From: Candidatus Binatia bacterium
GTDB lineage: Bacteria > Desulfobacterota > Binatia > UBA1149 > JAJCZL01
DNA length: 64,000 bases
Direction of reading: 5' to 3'
Assembly: GCA_028278325.1 (NCBI GenBank)
Contig: JANQEO010000317.1
Location: 1-64,000, forward strand
A program made the position numbers and the translations under genes. This document shows, piece by piece, positions 29,350 through 37,984 of the stretch. The notes beneath the pieces are model-generated. The model was not told where the DNA came from. It did no database searches and saw only the letters and a program-made list of their open reading frames with translations. Each line of letters starts with the position of its first letter. The first letter of the stretch is position 1.

Positions 29350-30195
29350 ATGCGGTTTTCAAAGTACCACGCCCTGGGCAACGATTACGTCGTCATCGAC
29401 GCGACCGAACACGAGCGGCCTATCTTCGCCGAACAGGTAATTCGCATCTGCGACCGGCATCGCGGCGTCGGCAGTGACGGTGTGCTGTTCGGCAACTCCG
29501 AGCCGAGCGCGCGAGGCTTCGAGCTGCGTATTTTCAACCCGGACGGGAGCGAGGCCGAGAAGAGCGGCAACGGCCTTAGAATCTTCGCCCGCTATTTGTT
29601 CGACAGCGGCCATGTGGGCACTCGCGATTTCGACATGGCGACACCGGGCGGCACTGTATCGGCCAGGGTCTTACCGCACCTGGAGATGGTGAGGGTCGAG
29701 ATGGGCGAGGTCAGCTTCGACAGCCAGGCGATACCCGTTTCCGGGCCGCCCCGCGAAGTCGTCGGCGAGTCTTTGAAAGTAGAGGGGAACGAATACGAAT
29801 TCACAGCCGCATCCGTAGGCAACCCGCACTGCGTGGTGCTACGTGATTCGATCTCCGCTGAAGAAGCGCAGACCGTCGGGCCGGTAATAGAGAAGGACTG
29901 GCGTTTTCCCAGGCGCACCAACGTGCAGTTCATGGAGATCATCGACCGAGGAAACATCGCGATCGAGATCTGGGAACGCGGTGCAGGATACACCCTGGCA
30001 TCAGGATCGAGCAGCTGCGCAGCAGCGGCCGTCGCACGCAGACTCGGTCACTGCGGACCCAATATCTCGGTGCACATGCCGGGCGGCATGCTGGAGATCG
30101 AGATCGGACGCGACTACACCTGCACCATGACGGGACCGGCATCCAAGATCTGCGAGGGAGTGCTCAGTGCGGAACTCTTCGCGGACCTTGCCTGA
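29350..30195 (+). CDS. Diaminopimelate-epimerase-like protein lacking both catalytic cysteines
   Basis: 281 residues with the DapF fold along its whole length: FSKYHALGNDYVVIDATE, DRHRGVGSDGVLF, FNPDGSEAEKSGNGLRIFARYL, VGNPHCVV, TNVQFMEI and IWERGAGYTLASGSSSCAAA. In DapF the acid-base pair is two cysteines, in (M/L)CGNGxR and ACGTGACA. Here both are Ser, at about S72 and S218. The ligand-binding ERG and GSD residues remain. It may be a different racemase/epimerase or a very slow DapF. It overlaps the following glycosylase gene by 29 bases and follows apaG by 34. Confidence 0.85.
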   Translation: MRFSKYHALGNDYVVIDATEHERPIFAEQVIRICDRHRGVGSDGVLFGNSEPSARGFELRIFNPDGSEAEKSGNGLRIFARYLFDSGHVGTRDFDMATPGGTVSARVLPHLEMVRVEMGEVSFDSQAIPVSGPPREVVGESLKVEGNEYEFTAASVGNPHCVVLRDSISAEEAQTVGPVIEKDWRFPRRTNVQFMEIIDRGNIAIEIWERGAGYTLASGSSSCAAAAVARRLGHCGPNISVHMPGGMLEIEIGRDYTCTMTGPASKICEGVLSAELFADLA

Positions 30196-30772
30196 CCAAC
30201 TGCAGTCACAGCTCGGCGACGCACTCAGCGCTGCACGAAGGCTCATAGGTTGCACCCTCGGTAGACGCGAGGGCGCGAGGGTTCGCAGCGGAATCATCGT
30301 CGAGACCGAAGCCTACCTGCCCGACGATCCGGCGAGCCACTCCTTCCGGGGGCGGACACGGCGGAACGCCTCGATGTTCGGGGCGGCGGGCACGGCCTAC
30401 GTCTATACGATTCACCGCTCTCACTGCATGAACGTAGTTACGGGTACGCCCGGCAGAGGTGAAGCCGTCCTCATTCGTGCACTCGAGCCGACCGCGGGTC
30501 TGGAGTTGATGGAGGAAGCCCGCGAGCGTGCGTCTGCGGGTAATCGGCCCCCGACGGGCTACCTTCTGACCAACGGACCGGGGAAACTGTGCCAGGCTTT
30601 GGGTATCACGTTAGCGGACGACGGCGTTGCCCTACTGGGTGACGGCGGCCTCTTCCTCGAAGACCGGCGCCGTGCACCCCGAGTGGCCGTGTCGCGTCGT
30701 GTGGGCATCTCGAAAGGTCGCGAAGCGGCTTACCGCTTCTTCATCGAAGGCAGTCCCTGGGTGTCGCGCTAA
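30167..30772 (+). CDS. 3-methyladenine DNA glycosylase, AAG/MPG family
   Basis: 201 residues from a GTG that lies inside the end of the dapF-like gene. MPG motifs are AARRLIGCTLGRR, the catalytic Glu in GIIVETEAYLPDDPASHSF, GRTRRNASMFGAAGTAYVYTIHRSHCMNVV, AVLIRALEP and TNGPGKLCQALGI. It ends ISKGREAAYRFFIEGSPWVS. It removes alkylated purines in base-excision repair. The Tyr-containing AYVY and the R-A-L-EP match the family's base-flipping pocket. Confidence 0.93.
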   Translation: MRNSSRTLPDQLQSQLGDALSAARRLIGCTLGRREGARVRSGIIVETEAYLPDDPASHSFRGRTRRNASMFGAAGTAYVYTIHRSHCMNVVTGTPGRGEAVLIRALEPTAGLELMEEARERASAGNRPPTGYLLTNGPGKLCQALGITLADDGVALLGDGGLFLEDRRRAPRVAVSRRVGISKGREAAYRFFIEGSPWVSR

Positions 30773-30795
30773 CCGCCCCGGACCTCAGCCACCGC

Positions 30796-32154
30796 TCAGG
30801 TCATCGTAACGAATTCTTCGGCCGTCGACGGATGGATGCCCACCGTCTCGTCGAAGGCTTTCTTGGTCAAGCCGGCTCTGACAGCAACGCCGAAGCCTTG
30901 GATGATCTCGGGAGCGTCATGACCGATGATGTGGCAGCCGACGACGACGTCGGTTGCCTTGTCGACGATCATCTTCACGGTCGTCGGTATCTTCGTGTCC
31001 GTAAGCATGTGAACCAACGGGTTGAAACGGCTCTTGTAGATCTTGATACCGTCGGCCCCGAACCGTTCGGCCGCTTCTTCCTCGGTGAGCCCCACGGTAC
31101 CGATAGGCGGCGTACTGAACACTGCGGTGGGAATGTTCTCGTAGCTCATGCGCGCCTTGCTCCCAGCGAAGACACGATCGGCGAGAAGCCGGCCGGCCTG
31201 TATCGCCACCGGGGTAAGCGCGGCCCTGCCGGTCACGTCTCCGACGGCGAAGACACCGTCGACGGCGGTCGAGCCGTCTTCGGCGCTTTCGACTTCACCT
31301 TGCTTGCCGATCCCGACGCCGATTTCCTCCAGGCCCAGCCCTGCCGTCCGCGGCGCACGCCCTACCGCGTACACAAGGGCCTCATCGGTCTCGTAGCGCT
31401 TGGAGCCGTCCGGACCCTGCGCATCGACCACGACCGAAGCGCCGTTGCGCTCGATGGCCGACACTGTGGTCTGCGTCTCGAAGCGTATCCCCGAGTCGCG
31501 CATGGCGCTGAGCAGCTCGCTCCTGAGATCAGCGTCGAATCCTCGCAAGGGCAGATCACGTCTGATGATCACCGTCACATCGGAACCGAGGCCATGCAGG
31601 ATCGAGGCGAATTCCACTCCGATGTAACCGCCACCGACTATGACGACTCTTTCTGGTTTCTCACGAAGCTCGAATACACCGTCGCTCGTGATGCTGTGGT
31701 CGATGCCGTCGATTCTCGGCAGCACCGGCGAAGCGCCGGTGGCAACCAGGACGAACCGGGCCGTCAACACACGTCCGTCGACGTCGACCTCGCCCGCCGA
31801 CTTGAAGCGACCCGACCCTCGTATGAGCTCGACTCCTGCTTCTTCAAGCAGGCGCTCGTGGGTCTTCTCCAGGCTCAGTACGGCCTCGTCCCGCGCGTTG
31901 ACCAGATGCTGCCAATCGAGTGAGACATCACCGATCCGCCAACCGTAACCCGGAGCCAACGCCAAGTTCTCATGCAGATGGGCGGCGTAGACCATCAGCT
32001 TCTTCGGGATGCACCCCCGGATGACGCAGGTACCGCCCACGCGATCGGATTCGACGATGGCTACACGAGCGCCGTAGGAGGCCGCGCGCTTGGCTGTCGC
32101 GAGGCCGCCGCTACCGGCGCCCAGCACTATCAAGTCGTAGTCGGGATTACTCAC
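30796..32154 (-). CDS. gor: Glutathione-disulfide reductase
   Basis: 452 residues from a GTG start. FAD/NAD-linked disulfide reductase: LIVLGAGSGGLATAKRAA, redox pair GGTCVIRGCIPKK (C43, C48), NADPH fold VVIVGGGYIGVEFASILHGLG followed by IIRRDLPLRGFD (Arg after the Rossmann motif suits NADPH), GVFAVGDVTGRAALTPVA and C-terminal VGIHPSTAEEFVTM with the catalytic His-Pro of the partner subunit. It regenerates reduced glutathione and fits with the CGFS glutaredoxin elsewhere in the window. Confidence 0.94.
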   Translation of the reverse strand: MSNPDYDLIVLGAGSGGLATAKRAASYGARVAIVESDRVGGTCVIRGCIPKKLMVYAAHLHENLALAPGYGWRIGDVSLDWQHLVNARDEAVLSLEKTHERLLEEAGVELIRGSGRFKSAGEVDVDGRVLTARFVLVATGASPVLPRIDGIDHSITSDGVFELREKPERVVIVGGGYIGVEFASILHGLGSDVTVIIRRDLPLRGFDADLRSELLSAMRDSGIRFETQTTVSAIERNGASVVVDAQGPDGSKRYETDEALVYAVGRAPRTAGLGLEEIGVGIGKQGEVESAEDGSTAVDGVFAVGDVTGRAALTPVAIQAGRLLADRVFAGSKARMSYENIPTAVFSTPPIGTVGLTEEEAAERFGADGIKIYKSRFNPLVHMLTDTKIPTTVKMIVDKATDVVVGCHIIGHDAPEIIQGFGVAVRAGLTKKAFDETVGIHPSTAEEFVTMT

Positions 32155-32204
32155 GGGGGTCAGATTTACGTCGCCGCGGTGAGCGACTCAACCCGTCCCC
32201 GTAA

Positions 32205-32645
32205 TCAGTGAACCGTGTCTGAATCGGGCGTATCGCAGTCGACGCAGTAGTACTGATCCCCGAACAAACGATGATCGTGGTCGAGTTGTATCGACAACGT
32301 TACGATCCGCTCCATGCGCGGAGGCTGTCCTTCGACGTAGTCCTCGCGCGGAACATCTATGTGAACGAGGGCTTCACCCTCTTGCGAGCCCGGCGTCACC
32401 GTGAACAGACCCGGGCGTTCGCCGGAGTGAGTCCTGGGTAACTCCACCTGCTCGAAAACGCTTGTCCAGAACGCTTGCATCTGAGGACTTAACGCCAGTT
32501 CGCGCTCCGTCGCAGCGCCGTCTGACGGCACGGGTGCAGACGAAATCTCGCCGGCGGCGGATTCACCGCCGGCCGCGTCCGCAGCGCCGTCAACGGGGCG
32601 CTTGGCCTGCCTGTCCTTTAGTTTCCTCCAGAACATCGTCTTCAT
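32205..32645 (-). CDS. Hypothetical protein
   Basis: 146 residues, no family recognised. The first about 50 residues are Lys/Ala/Gly-rich and disordered-looking. The rest (LSPQMQAFWTSVFEQVELPRTH, LFTVTPGSQEGEALVHIDVP, MERIVTLSIQLDHDHRLFGDQYYC) looks folded and acidic, and ends with YYCVDCDTP. No signal peptide. Alone on the strand, 50 bases upstream of gor. Confidence 0.6.
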   Translation of the reverse strand: MKTMFWRKLKDRQAKRPVDGAADAAGGESAAGEISSAPVPSDGAATERELALSPQMQAFWTSVFEQVELPRTHSGERPGLFTVTPGSQEGEALVHIDVPREDYVEGQPPRMERIVTLSIQLDHDHRLFGDQYYCVDCDTPDSDTVH

Positions 32646-33209
32646 GGTGCTTAGCCGACTCCTTGCATGTAACCATCATCGGCCGCGGCACAAGGCCGCT
32701 TGGTACTGCGTCTGAGACGGTCGGGCTCGTCCGACTATTCGCTTATATGTCGGATAAGGCGGGCCCGCGGCGGCGATCCCGGACCCGAGAAAACCAACGG
32801 GGACCCCGTTTCCAGGGCCCCCGTCAGTTGAGGCGTAGCAGAGGCAAAGGAGGCTGTCTCTGTTATGGATCCACCTTGCCGCGAAACCCGGCTCCAGAAA
32901 ATACCGAATATCTTTTTTCCGATTTCGAAGCTCCCGGGGGCCGATTTCCCTGGGTTTCTCGGCAAGCCGTGAGGCCGCGGACGGGGGCGGAGATGCCCCC
33001 GATCGGATGGCATCCCGCAACTCATTGACTAGACTGAACTTTCCCTCGGTGCGAGAAAATCCCTTGTAGCACCTACGATTTTGGGACACCCGACGCGCGC
33101 GTCCAGCCCCGCCAATGGCTTGCGGCTCGGGGCGTCCGCAGCGGCCGAACGGGGGCCTTAGGGGAGGGTCCAATTGCAATCCGCCCGCCGATCCGGCACC
33201 TAGGCCGGC
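32646..33209. other. 564-base intergenic stretch rich in dyads
   Basis: No convincing gene. Open frames exist on both strands but lack start signals and any family pattern. I see several short inverted repeats: TCCGAC/GTCGGA around 32734-32758, AACGGGG/CCCCGTT near 32799, and CGGGGGC/GCCCCCG near 32979. There is also a run of six T near 32912. The density of structure could reflect a noncoding RNA or relics of a lost gene. Confidence 0.4.
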
Positions 33210-33620
33210 ATGCAGAGCGAACCGGATCCAGGCGTACAGGCGACCGTCGCCGCCTATTTCGCAGCCCTCAACGCGCGCGATCTGGCGGGCTGGTTGGGGC
33301 TTTTTGCCGAGGACGCAGTCAGCCACGACCCCGTGGGAGCACCTCCGGCCGAGGACCGCGGCGCGCTCGAGGAAATCTGGAAAGCTCTGACGGCCGCAAC
33401 CCGCAAGCTCGAGTTCACACCGGGCGAGATCTTCTACGGCGGGGCCGGGGCCGCGGTGCAGTGGTCAGCCAAGGCCGTCGGCGTCAACGACGGTGAGGTG
33501 GAGTTCTCGGGTATCTACGTCTTCGAACTCAACGCCGACGACAAGGTGCAAACCCTGATGGCGTACTGGGATCCCGCCGCAATGATGCTGGGGCTGGCCG
33601 AGAGCGCCGAAGATCGATAG
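33210..33620 (+). CDS. SnoaL-like / NTF2-fold protein
   Basis: 136 residues. N-terminal VQATVAAYFAALNARDLAGWLGLFAEDAVSHDPVG is the usual first half of a SnoaL-like cone fold, followed by VQWSAKAVGVNDGEVEFSGIYVFELNADDKVQTLMAYWDPAAM. Members include ketosteroid-isomerase-like enzymes and binding proteins; the ligand is not predictable. It stands alone between the structured gap and a convergent carboxymuconolactone-decarboxylase-like gene. Confidence 0.82.
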   Translation: MQSEPDPGVQATVAAYFAALNARDLAGWLGLFAEDAVSHDPVGAPPAEDRGALEEIWKALTAATRKLEFTPGEIFYGGAGAAVQWSAKAVGVNDGEVEFSGIYVFELNADDKVQTLMAYWDPAAMMLGLAESAEDR

Positions 33621-33637
33621 CCCGCTACCGGAGCGTC

Positions 33638-34192
33638 TCAGGTAAAACGCGAATCGATGTCCTCGGACTTCGGCACCGTTTCTTCCACCTCGACACCGGT
33701 GGATTCCAGGAAACGCGCGATCAGCATGTAGAAGCTGACGGCGACTATGAGCTCGATGATCTCCGCCGGTGACAGAAATCCCCTGAGGGACTGGAGTGCT
33801 CCGTCCGACAGCTTTGCGCCGACCAGCAACTCGTCAGTGGCGGCCAGCACCGCCTTGTCTTGATCGTCGAAACAGCCAGCCGCAGCGTCCCCCTTCGTGA
33901 GAGCGTCGACTTGCTCCTGACTTACACCGCAAGCGATAGCGATGGGTATGTGTTGCTCCCATTCGTAGGTGGCGCCCGATTGCCGTGCGACCCTGAGAAT
34001 CGCTATCTCTCTGAGCTTGGCGCTGAAGGTTTGGCGCGAAAGAATCTGCTCACCCAACGACTGAATGCCGCGAAGGCTGCCGGGCGAGTGCGCCATCATC
34101 CGAAAGATGTTCATCGGCCTGCCCAAGGCCTGAACTCGATCCAAGGTTTCTCCGGAAATTACTGAGTCGTCTGGGTACGGTAGTCTCGCCAT
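33638..34192 (-). CDS. Carboxymuconolactone decarboxylase family protein
   Basis: 184 residues from the ATG at 34192, which has AAGGAG 6 bases upstream; a longer frame starts at 34228. The AhpD-like core is FRMMAHSPGSLRGIQSLGEQIL, LREIAILRVARQSGATYEWEQHIPIAIACGVSQEQVDAL, then LAATDELL and EIIELIVAVSFYMLIARFLESTGVE. The redox CxxC of AhpD is absent (ATYEWEQH instead), so it is a CMD-type, not a peroxiredoxin reductase. It overlaps the RecB-like gene end by 34 bases. Confidence 0.88.
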   Translation of the reverse strand: MARLPYPDDSVISGETLDRVQALGRPMNIFRMMAHSPGSLRGIQSLGEQILSRQTFSAKLREIAILRVARQSGATYEWEQHIPIAIACGVSQEQVDALTKGDAAAGCFDDQDKAVLAATDELLVGAKLSDGALQSLRGFLSPAEIIELIVAVSFYMLIARFLESTGVEVEETVPKSEDIDSRFT

Positions 34193-34980
34193 GGCTGCTC
34201 CTTGCTCGACCGGCTGGAAGCTTCGCATATGTCATTGTAGCCACACCAGTTGCAAAGGACCCCGGGCTGAGGTGGGAAGACCGAAGACGACTCCAGTTCA
34301 TCTATGCGCGCAACCAGTGCGCGTTCGATGTGTTCGGCCTGGTCCCGCCCTATCCGGCGCGTCTCTCTCTGCTTCGTGCGCAAGTATTCTATGACCAACT
34401 CGACCTCGTCTTCTTCCGTTTCGGCGAACGTCGCCAGCGCATAGGACTGAAGTTGCTCGGCGTCCTTGCCCGAGAACCCCTTGCTACGCCGACGGCCGGT
34501 CTTGTAATCGATGACGTGCATTAGTCCGTCGGCGCTCCGGGCCACCCTATCGATGTAACCCTGGAAGCGATGGCGACCGCCCAGAAGGATTTCGAAGTGC
34601 TTCTCGTTGGCCTCTGTGTGGAGCCGGTCTCCGAGAAAGATCCGCTCGAAGGACGACGCGACCAACTCGGCGCCCTGGCGGTGCTGAGCGGTAACCGAAT
34701 CGTGTTGCTTGATGACCCTCACGGCCGGATCGGCCTCGGCCATCTCCCGGTCCCACGAAGCGCAGTAGTGAGATACCGAGTCTTGTAGCGTGGGGGTATG
34801 TCCCCGGTCACGCTCGTTGAACAGCCACTCGATCGTGGAATGAACCTGTTGGCCCATGAAAGCCTCTATCGATTTGAAGCCTTCTTTGATGGCGTCCAGA
34901 TAGCGGTAACGAAACCTCCTGGCGCACTGCTCGAACGTCGTGATTCGCGAAAAACTGTAGGTAGGCCGGTCCTCGAACAT
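34159..34980 (-). CDS. RecB-family PD-(D/E)XK nuclease
   Basis: 273 residues from the ATG at 34980, with GGAGG 8 bases upstream; an open frame begins earlier at 35037. TYSFSRITTFEQCARRFRYRYL is the N-terminal Cys-bearing motif of RecB/Cas4-like nucleases. The active site is FQGYIDRV ... MHVIDYKTGRRR, then QLQSYALA. Three C-terminal cysteines in LCNWCGYNDICE with the first Cys (about C19) fit a 4Fe-4S cluster. No CRISPR or helicase genes lie nearby; it is a stand-alone repair-type nuclease. Divergent from the alcohol dehydrogenase. Confidence 0.86.
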   Translation of the reverse strand: MFEDRPTYSFSRITTFEQCARRFRYRYLDAIKEGFKSIEAFMGQQVHSTIEWLFNERDRGHTPTLQDSVSHYCASWDREMAEADPAVRVIKQHDSVTAQHRQGAELVASSFERIFLGDRLHTEANEKHFEILLGGRHRFQGYIDRVARSADGLMHVIDYKTGRRRSKGFSGKDAEQLQSYALATFAETEEDEVELVIEYLRTKQRETRRIGRDQAEHIERALVARIDELESSSVFPPQPGVLCNWCGYNDICEASSRSSKEQPWRDYRTQTTQ

Positions 34981-35098
34981 GGCTTGCGCCTCCACCTCCG
35001 TCACACCACCTGCAAGCCACGCCCGTTGCGGCGACATCAGCCCTGCGGGGTATGAGAGTTTACTTGCGTTAAGGAGGTCGGGCAGTCAAACGGGCCGC

Positions 35099-36190
35099 AT
35101 GGACTGTCTCGCAATGGTGCAAACAGCACCACGAACGCTCGAAGAGCAGAGGTTCGACATACCGGAGATAGGTACCGACGAGGGCCTACTGCGTGTCGAG
35201 GCCTGCGGAATCTGCGGTTCCGACTGCGAGCAATACGAAGGAGTACTGCCCGTACCACTACCGGTAATACCCGGCCATGAACCCCTCGGTTACATAGAGA
35301 AGATCGGCGAGGAGGCCTCGCGTAAGTGGGGAGTACGCGAGGGTGACCGAGTCGTCGTCGAAGCCATCCTATCTTGCGGCAAGTGCGAGCTTTGCCGCGG
35401 TGGACTGCGCCACCTTTGCTTCAAGGACGGAAAGAGTTTCTGCGCATATGCTTACACTCCTGTCGCAACGCCTCCGTCGCTATGGGGCGCCTATGCCGAA
35501 TTCATGTATCTGGATCCTGCCACCGTCGTACACAAGATCGATCCCGGACTGCCCGCCGAGCTGGCAGTCATGTACAACCCCCTGGGTGCCGGCTACCGCT
35601 GGGCGGCGGAGGTCGGCGGGGTCCGTGCGGGAGACACCGTCGTCATCATGGGACCGGGCCAACGCGGACTGGCCAGCGTGATCGTGAGCGCTCGCGTCGG
35701 CGCGAAAAAGATCATCGTAACGGGACTCGAGTCCGACCGGGCAAAGCTGGAGTTGGCTCGAAGGTACGGCGCTACCCATACCATCAACGTAAGCGATGAT
35801 GATGCGGTCGACCGCGTCTTCGACATAACCAAAGGTCGCGGGGCCGACGTGGTCTTGGAAGTATCCGCCTACGCGGTACAGCCGGTTGCAGAAACTCTGT
35901 CATTGGCCAGGCGCGGGGGAACGGTGGTGCTGGCGGGCGTGAAAGGAATGAAGGCCGTACCCGATTTCGTATCCGACAAGGCCGTGTTCAAGGAGTTGAC
36001 TATAAGAGGCGCCCTGGGCGTCAGTTCGTCGGCCTTCCGGTCGGCGATAGACTTGATCGAGTCGGGTGAGGTCGACCTGGCGGCCATGCATACCCATTCG
36101 TTTCCGTTGCGCGAGGTCGACCTCGCCATCCGCACACTGGCCGGTGAGATTGACGGGGAAAGCGCCATCCATTGTTGCCTGCTGACTTGA
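35099..36190 (+). CDS. Zinc-dependent alcohol dehydrogenase
   Basis: 363 residues from the ATG at 35099. Medium-chain dehydrogenase: catalytic Zn region EACGICGSDCEQYEG and IPGHEPLGYIE, structural Zn Cys set CGKCELCRGGLRHLC, Rossmann VVIMGPGQRGLASVIVSARVGAKKIIVTG. The segment YNPLGAGYRWAAEVGGVRAGD is seen in threonine dehydrogenase-like members. Substrate not predictable. The best Shine-Dalgarno (AAGGAGG) lies more than 20 bases upstream, so translation may depend on something else. Divergent from the RecB-like gene. Confidence 0.88.
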   Translation: MDCLAMVQTAPRTLEEQRFDIPEIGTDEGLLRVEACGICGSDCEQYEGVLPVPLPVIPGHEPLGYIEKIGEEASRKWGVREGDRVVVEAILSCGKCELCRGGLRHLCFKDGKSFCAYAYTPVATPPSLWGAYAEFMYLDPATVVHKIDPGLPAELAVMYNPLGAGYRWAAEVGGVRAGDTVVIMGPGQRGLASVIVSARVGAKKIIVTGLESDRAKLELARRYGATHTINVSDDDAVDRVFDITKGRGADVVLEVSAYAVQPVAETLSLARRGGTVVLAGVKGMKAVPDFVSDKAVFKELTIRGALGVSSSAFRSAIDLIESGEVDLAAMHTHSFPLREVDLAIRTLAGEIDGESAIHCCLLT

Positions 36191-36205
36191 GGTCCGGCGA
36201 CTAGG

Positions 36206-36604
36206 TCATCCGAAGGCCTTGGCGTTACGCTGCAGGTACATGAAGCAGAAAGTCGCGTAAGGCAGGAACAACAGCTGCACACCGATCAAAGCGGTGAGCC
36301 CGCCCGTGCCGGCGAGCACGTAAGCCGCAAGCTCGTAAGCCAGATAGCCCATCGCGAGCAGCCGCGCCCATTTGCGCATACCCCACAGCCCGATCCCACC
36401 ACAAACATAGATGGCCAACTTGAGAACACTGACCGCGTAAGCGGACCCGCCCGACAGCGGGTAGGACAGAAGATAGCGATGCTGGTCCGCGCCCGCGACT
36501 GAGACGAGGCTGTAGACCTCGTAGGCCGAGCCGATCAGTGCACCCGCCAGTAGAGCGATCACGTAGCGAGGACGACCGAAGATGAGGGGCGCCTTGATCG
36601 CCAT
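36206..36604 (-). CDS. Four-helix membrane protein of unknown function
   Basis: 132 residues with four hydrophobic segments (YVIALLAGALIGSAYEVYSL, AYAVSVLKLAIYVCGGIGLW, MGYLAYELAAYVLAGTGG, ALIGVQLLFLPYATFCFMYL). No family recognised. It follows the YncE-like gene of the cobalamin locus by 60 bases on the same strand and could be the last gene of that operon. The link rests only on position. Confidence 0.55.
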   Translation of the reverse strand: MAIKAPLIFGRPRYVIALLAGALIGSAYEVYSLVSVAGADQHRYLLSYPLSGGSAYAVSVLKLAIYVCGGIGLWGMRKWARLLAMGYLAYELAAYVLAGTGGLTALIGVQLLFLPYATFCFMYLQRNAKAFG

Positions 36605-36664
36605 CGCCTACCAAGTATTTCAGCGACACGCTGGGAGCAAGGCGGGCATACGGCTGAAGGGTCG

Positions 36665-37984
36665 CTAGGGAACGAAGGTAAAGGTGAAGGGACCGAGGCC
36701 CGGGTTGAGCGGTTCGGCAGTTAGCTCGCTGTTGTCGGAAATGTCGAAGCAACGCAGGCCGGGAAGCCTGATATCGCGGTCGGCCAGGCAGAGGATGCCT
36801 GTCTCGGTCATCTCGATATCCGACAAGAGCAGCTCACTGGTTGCCAGCGTGTCGACGACCGTCCGTGTCACGACGTCGAACTCGACCAACGAAGCGACGA
36901 AATCCTCGCCCGCTACTATTGCATAGCCCCGATCCGCACCGACCATGACGAAGTCCGTCAGGTCACCGCCGAGTTCGGCCCCGTCGATGACGACTCCGAG
37001 AGACGTCAGGGTGGAGGGGTCGACGATCTCTATGCCCCCGTCCTCGAGATCGGTGAAGAACACGCCCGGACCGCCCACGTAGAGACGGCCCTGGTGTGCA
37101 TCGTGAACGATGCCCTTGGTCTGAGAAAAGGGGTTCGCGATGGCAAGGTCGACTGTCGCGATGACGCTGTCCGTGTCGGTATCCACGACTACCAACGCAC
37201 CCGTCCCCGTCGGCTGAAAAAAGTTAGCGCGGTCGAGGAGCTGCAGGGATACGAACAAGCGATCGCCGACGAGGGCCATCTTGTCCATCTCCGGAATGCC
37301 GTCCGCGTCCGCGTAGGGCGACAGGTCTATGAAATCCATCAGGAAGCCTGCGCAAGTCGCATCCACCGACGGGTCGACCACTGCCAGGCCCGGGCGATCG
37401 TATAGTGTCACATAGGCCTTGCCGGCCGAGTGCAGCACGATGTCGTGAGGATTGGCGCCGCTGCCGACGCTGCACTGCTTGAGCGTGGCCAGGCTGCCAT
37501 CGAGTTCCTGGATGTTGTTGCTGCCGAAACGGTTGACCACGAAGACGCGCCCGCCGGTCTCTCGCATCACCGAGTCGCCTGCGGCGAATCCGAGCTGATG
37601 GGACACGACAGTGTTTTCCGTGACGTCGAACTCGGCGATGCCGCCGGTTGAGAAATCGAACGACGCGGTGGAGCCGACGGCCCTGACGGCCACCGCAGCC
37701 GCGCAGGGCGGGATACCCCCTTGGACACCCGCCTTTAACAACTCGAAGGCGTCCGTGGCGCTGAGGATCCCGTCGGGAAGCAAGCCGACGTCGGCGCGAG
37801 GATCATAGTCGCCCGACACCCCTAGCTGCAGCGCCGACAGTGCATCGCTCGCGCGAATCCAGCCGTCTCCCCCGACGTCTCCACACAGGGCGTCGGCCTG
37901 CCCGGACGCGCAGACAAGAAAGAGGGCCGCCGCCGACAGCTGCGTGGAGAGACGCCCGTAACGCGTGAAGGCAGAGCGCGGCAT
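36665..37984 (-). CDS. Secreted YncE-like beta-propeller with dockerin-like repeats
   Basis: 439 residues. Signal peptide LSAAALFLVCASGQADA, then two dockerin-like units (CGDVGGDGWIRASDALSALQ and DGILSATDAFELLKAGVQGG) that probably bind calcium. Residues about 95-435 are propeller-like repeats: SVMRETGGRVFVVNRFGSNN, KAYVTLYDRPGLAVVDPS, GRLYVGGPGVFFTDLEDGG, RGYAIVAGEDFVASLVEFD. The start overlaps the receptor stop (TGATG). By position and fold it could do what BtuG does in Bacteroidetes (capture cobalamin and pass it to BtuB). BtuG is a lipoprotein; I see no lipobox here. Confidence 0.78.
   Translation of the reverse strand: MPRSAFTRYGRLSTQLSAAALFLVCASGQADALCGDVGGDGWIRASDALSALQLGVSGDYDPRADVGLLPDGILSATDAFELLKAGVQGGIPPCAAAVAVRAVGSTASFDFSTGGIAEFDVTENTVVSHQLGFAAGDSVMRETGGRVFVVNRFGSNNIQELDGSLATLKQCSVGSGANPHDIVLHSAGKAYVTLYDRPGLAVVDPSVDATCAGFLMDFIDLSPYADADGIPEMDKMALVGDRLFVSLQLLDRANFFQPTGTGALVVVDTDTDSVIATVDLAIANPFSQTKGIVHDAHQGRLYVGGPGVFFTDLEDGGIEIVDPSTLTSLGVVIDGAELGGDLTDFVMVGADRGYAIVAGEDFVASLVEFDVVTRTVVDTLATSELLLSDIEMTETGILCLADRDIRLPGLRCFDISDNSELTAEPLNPGLGPFTFTFVP

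Noticed and set aside
32676-33326. A 216-codon minus-strand open frame in the gap before the SnoaL-like gene
   Set aside because: Runs into the SnoaL-like gene, has no start signal, and its residues match no family.
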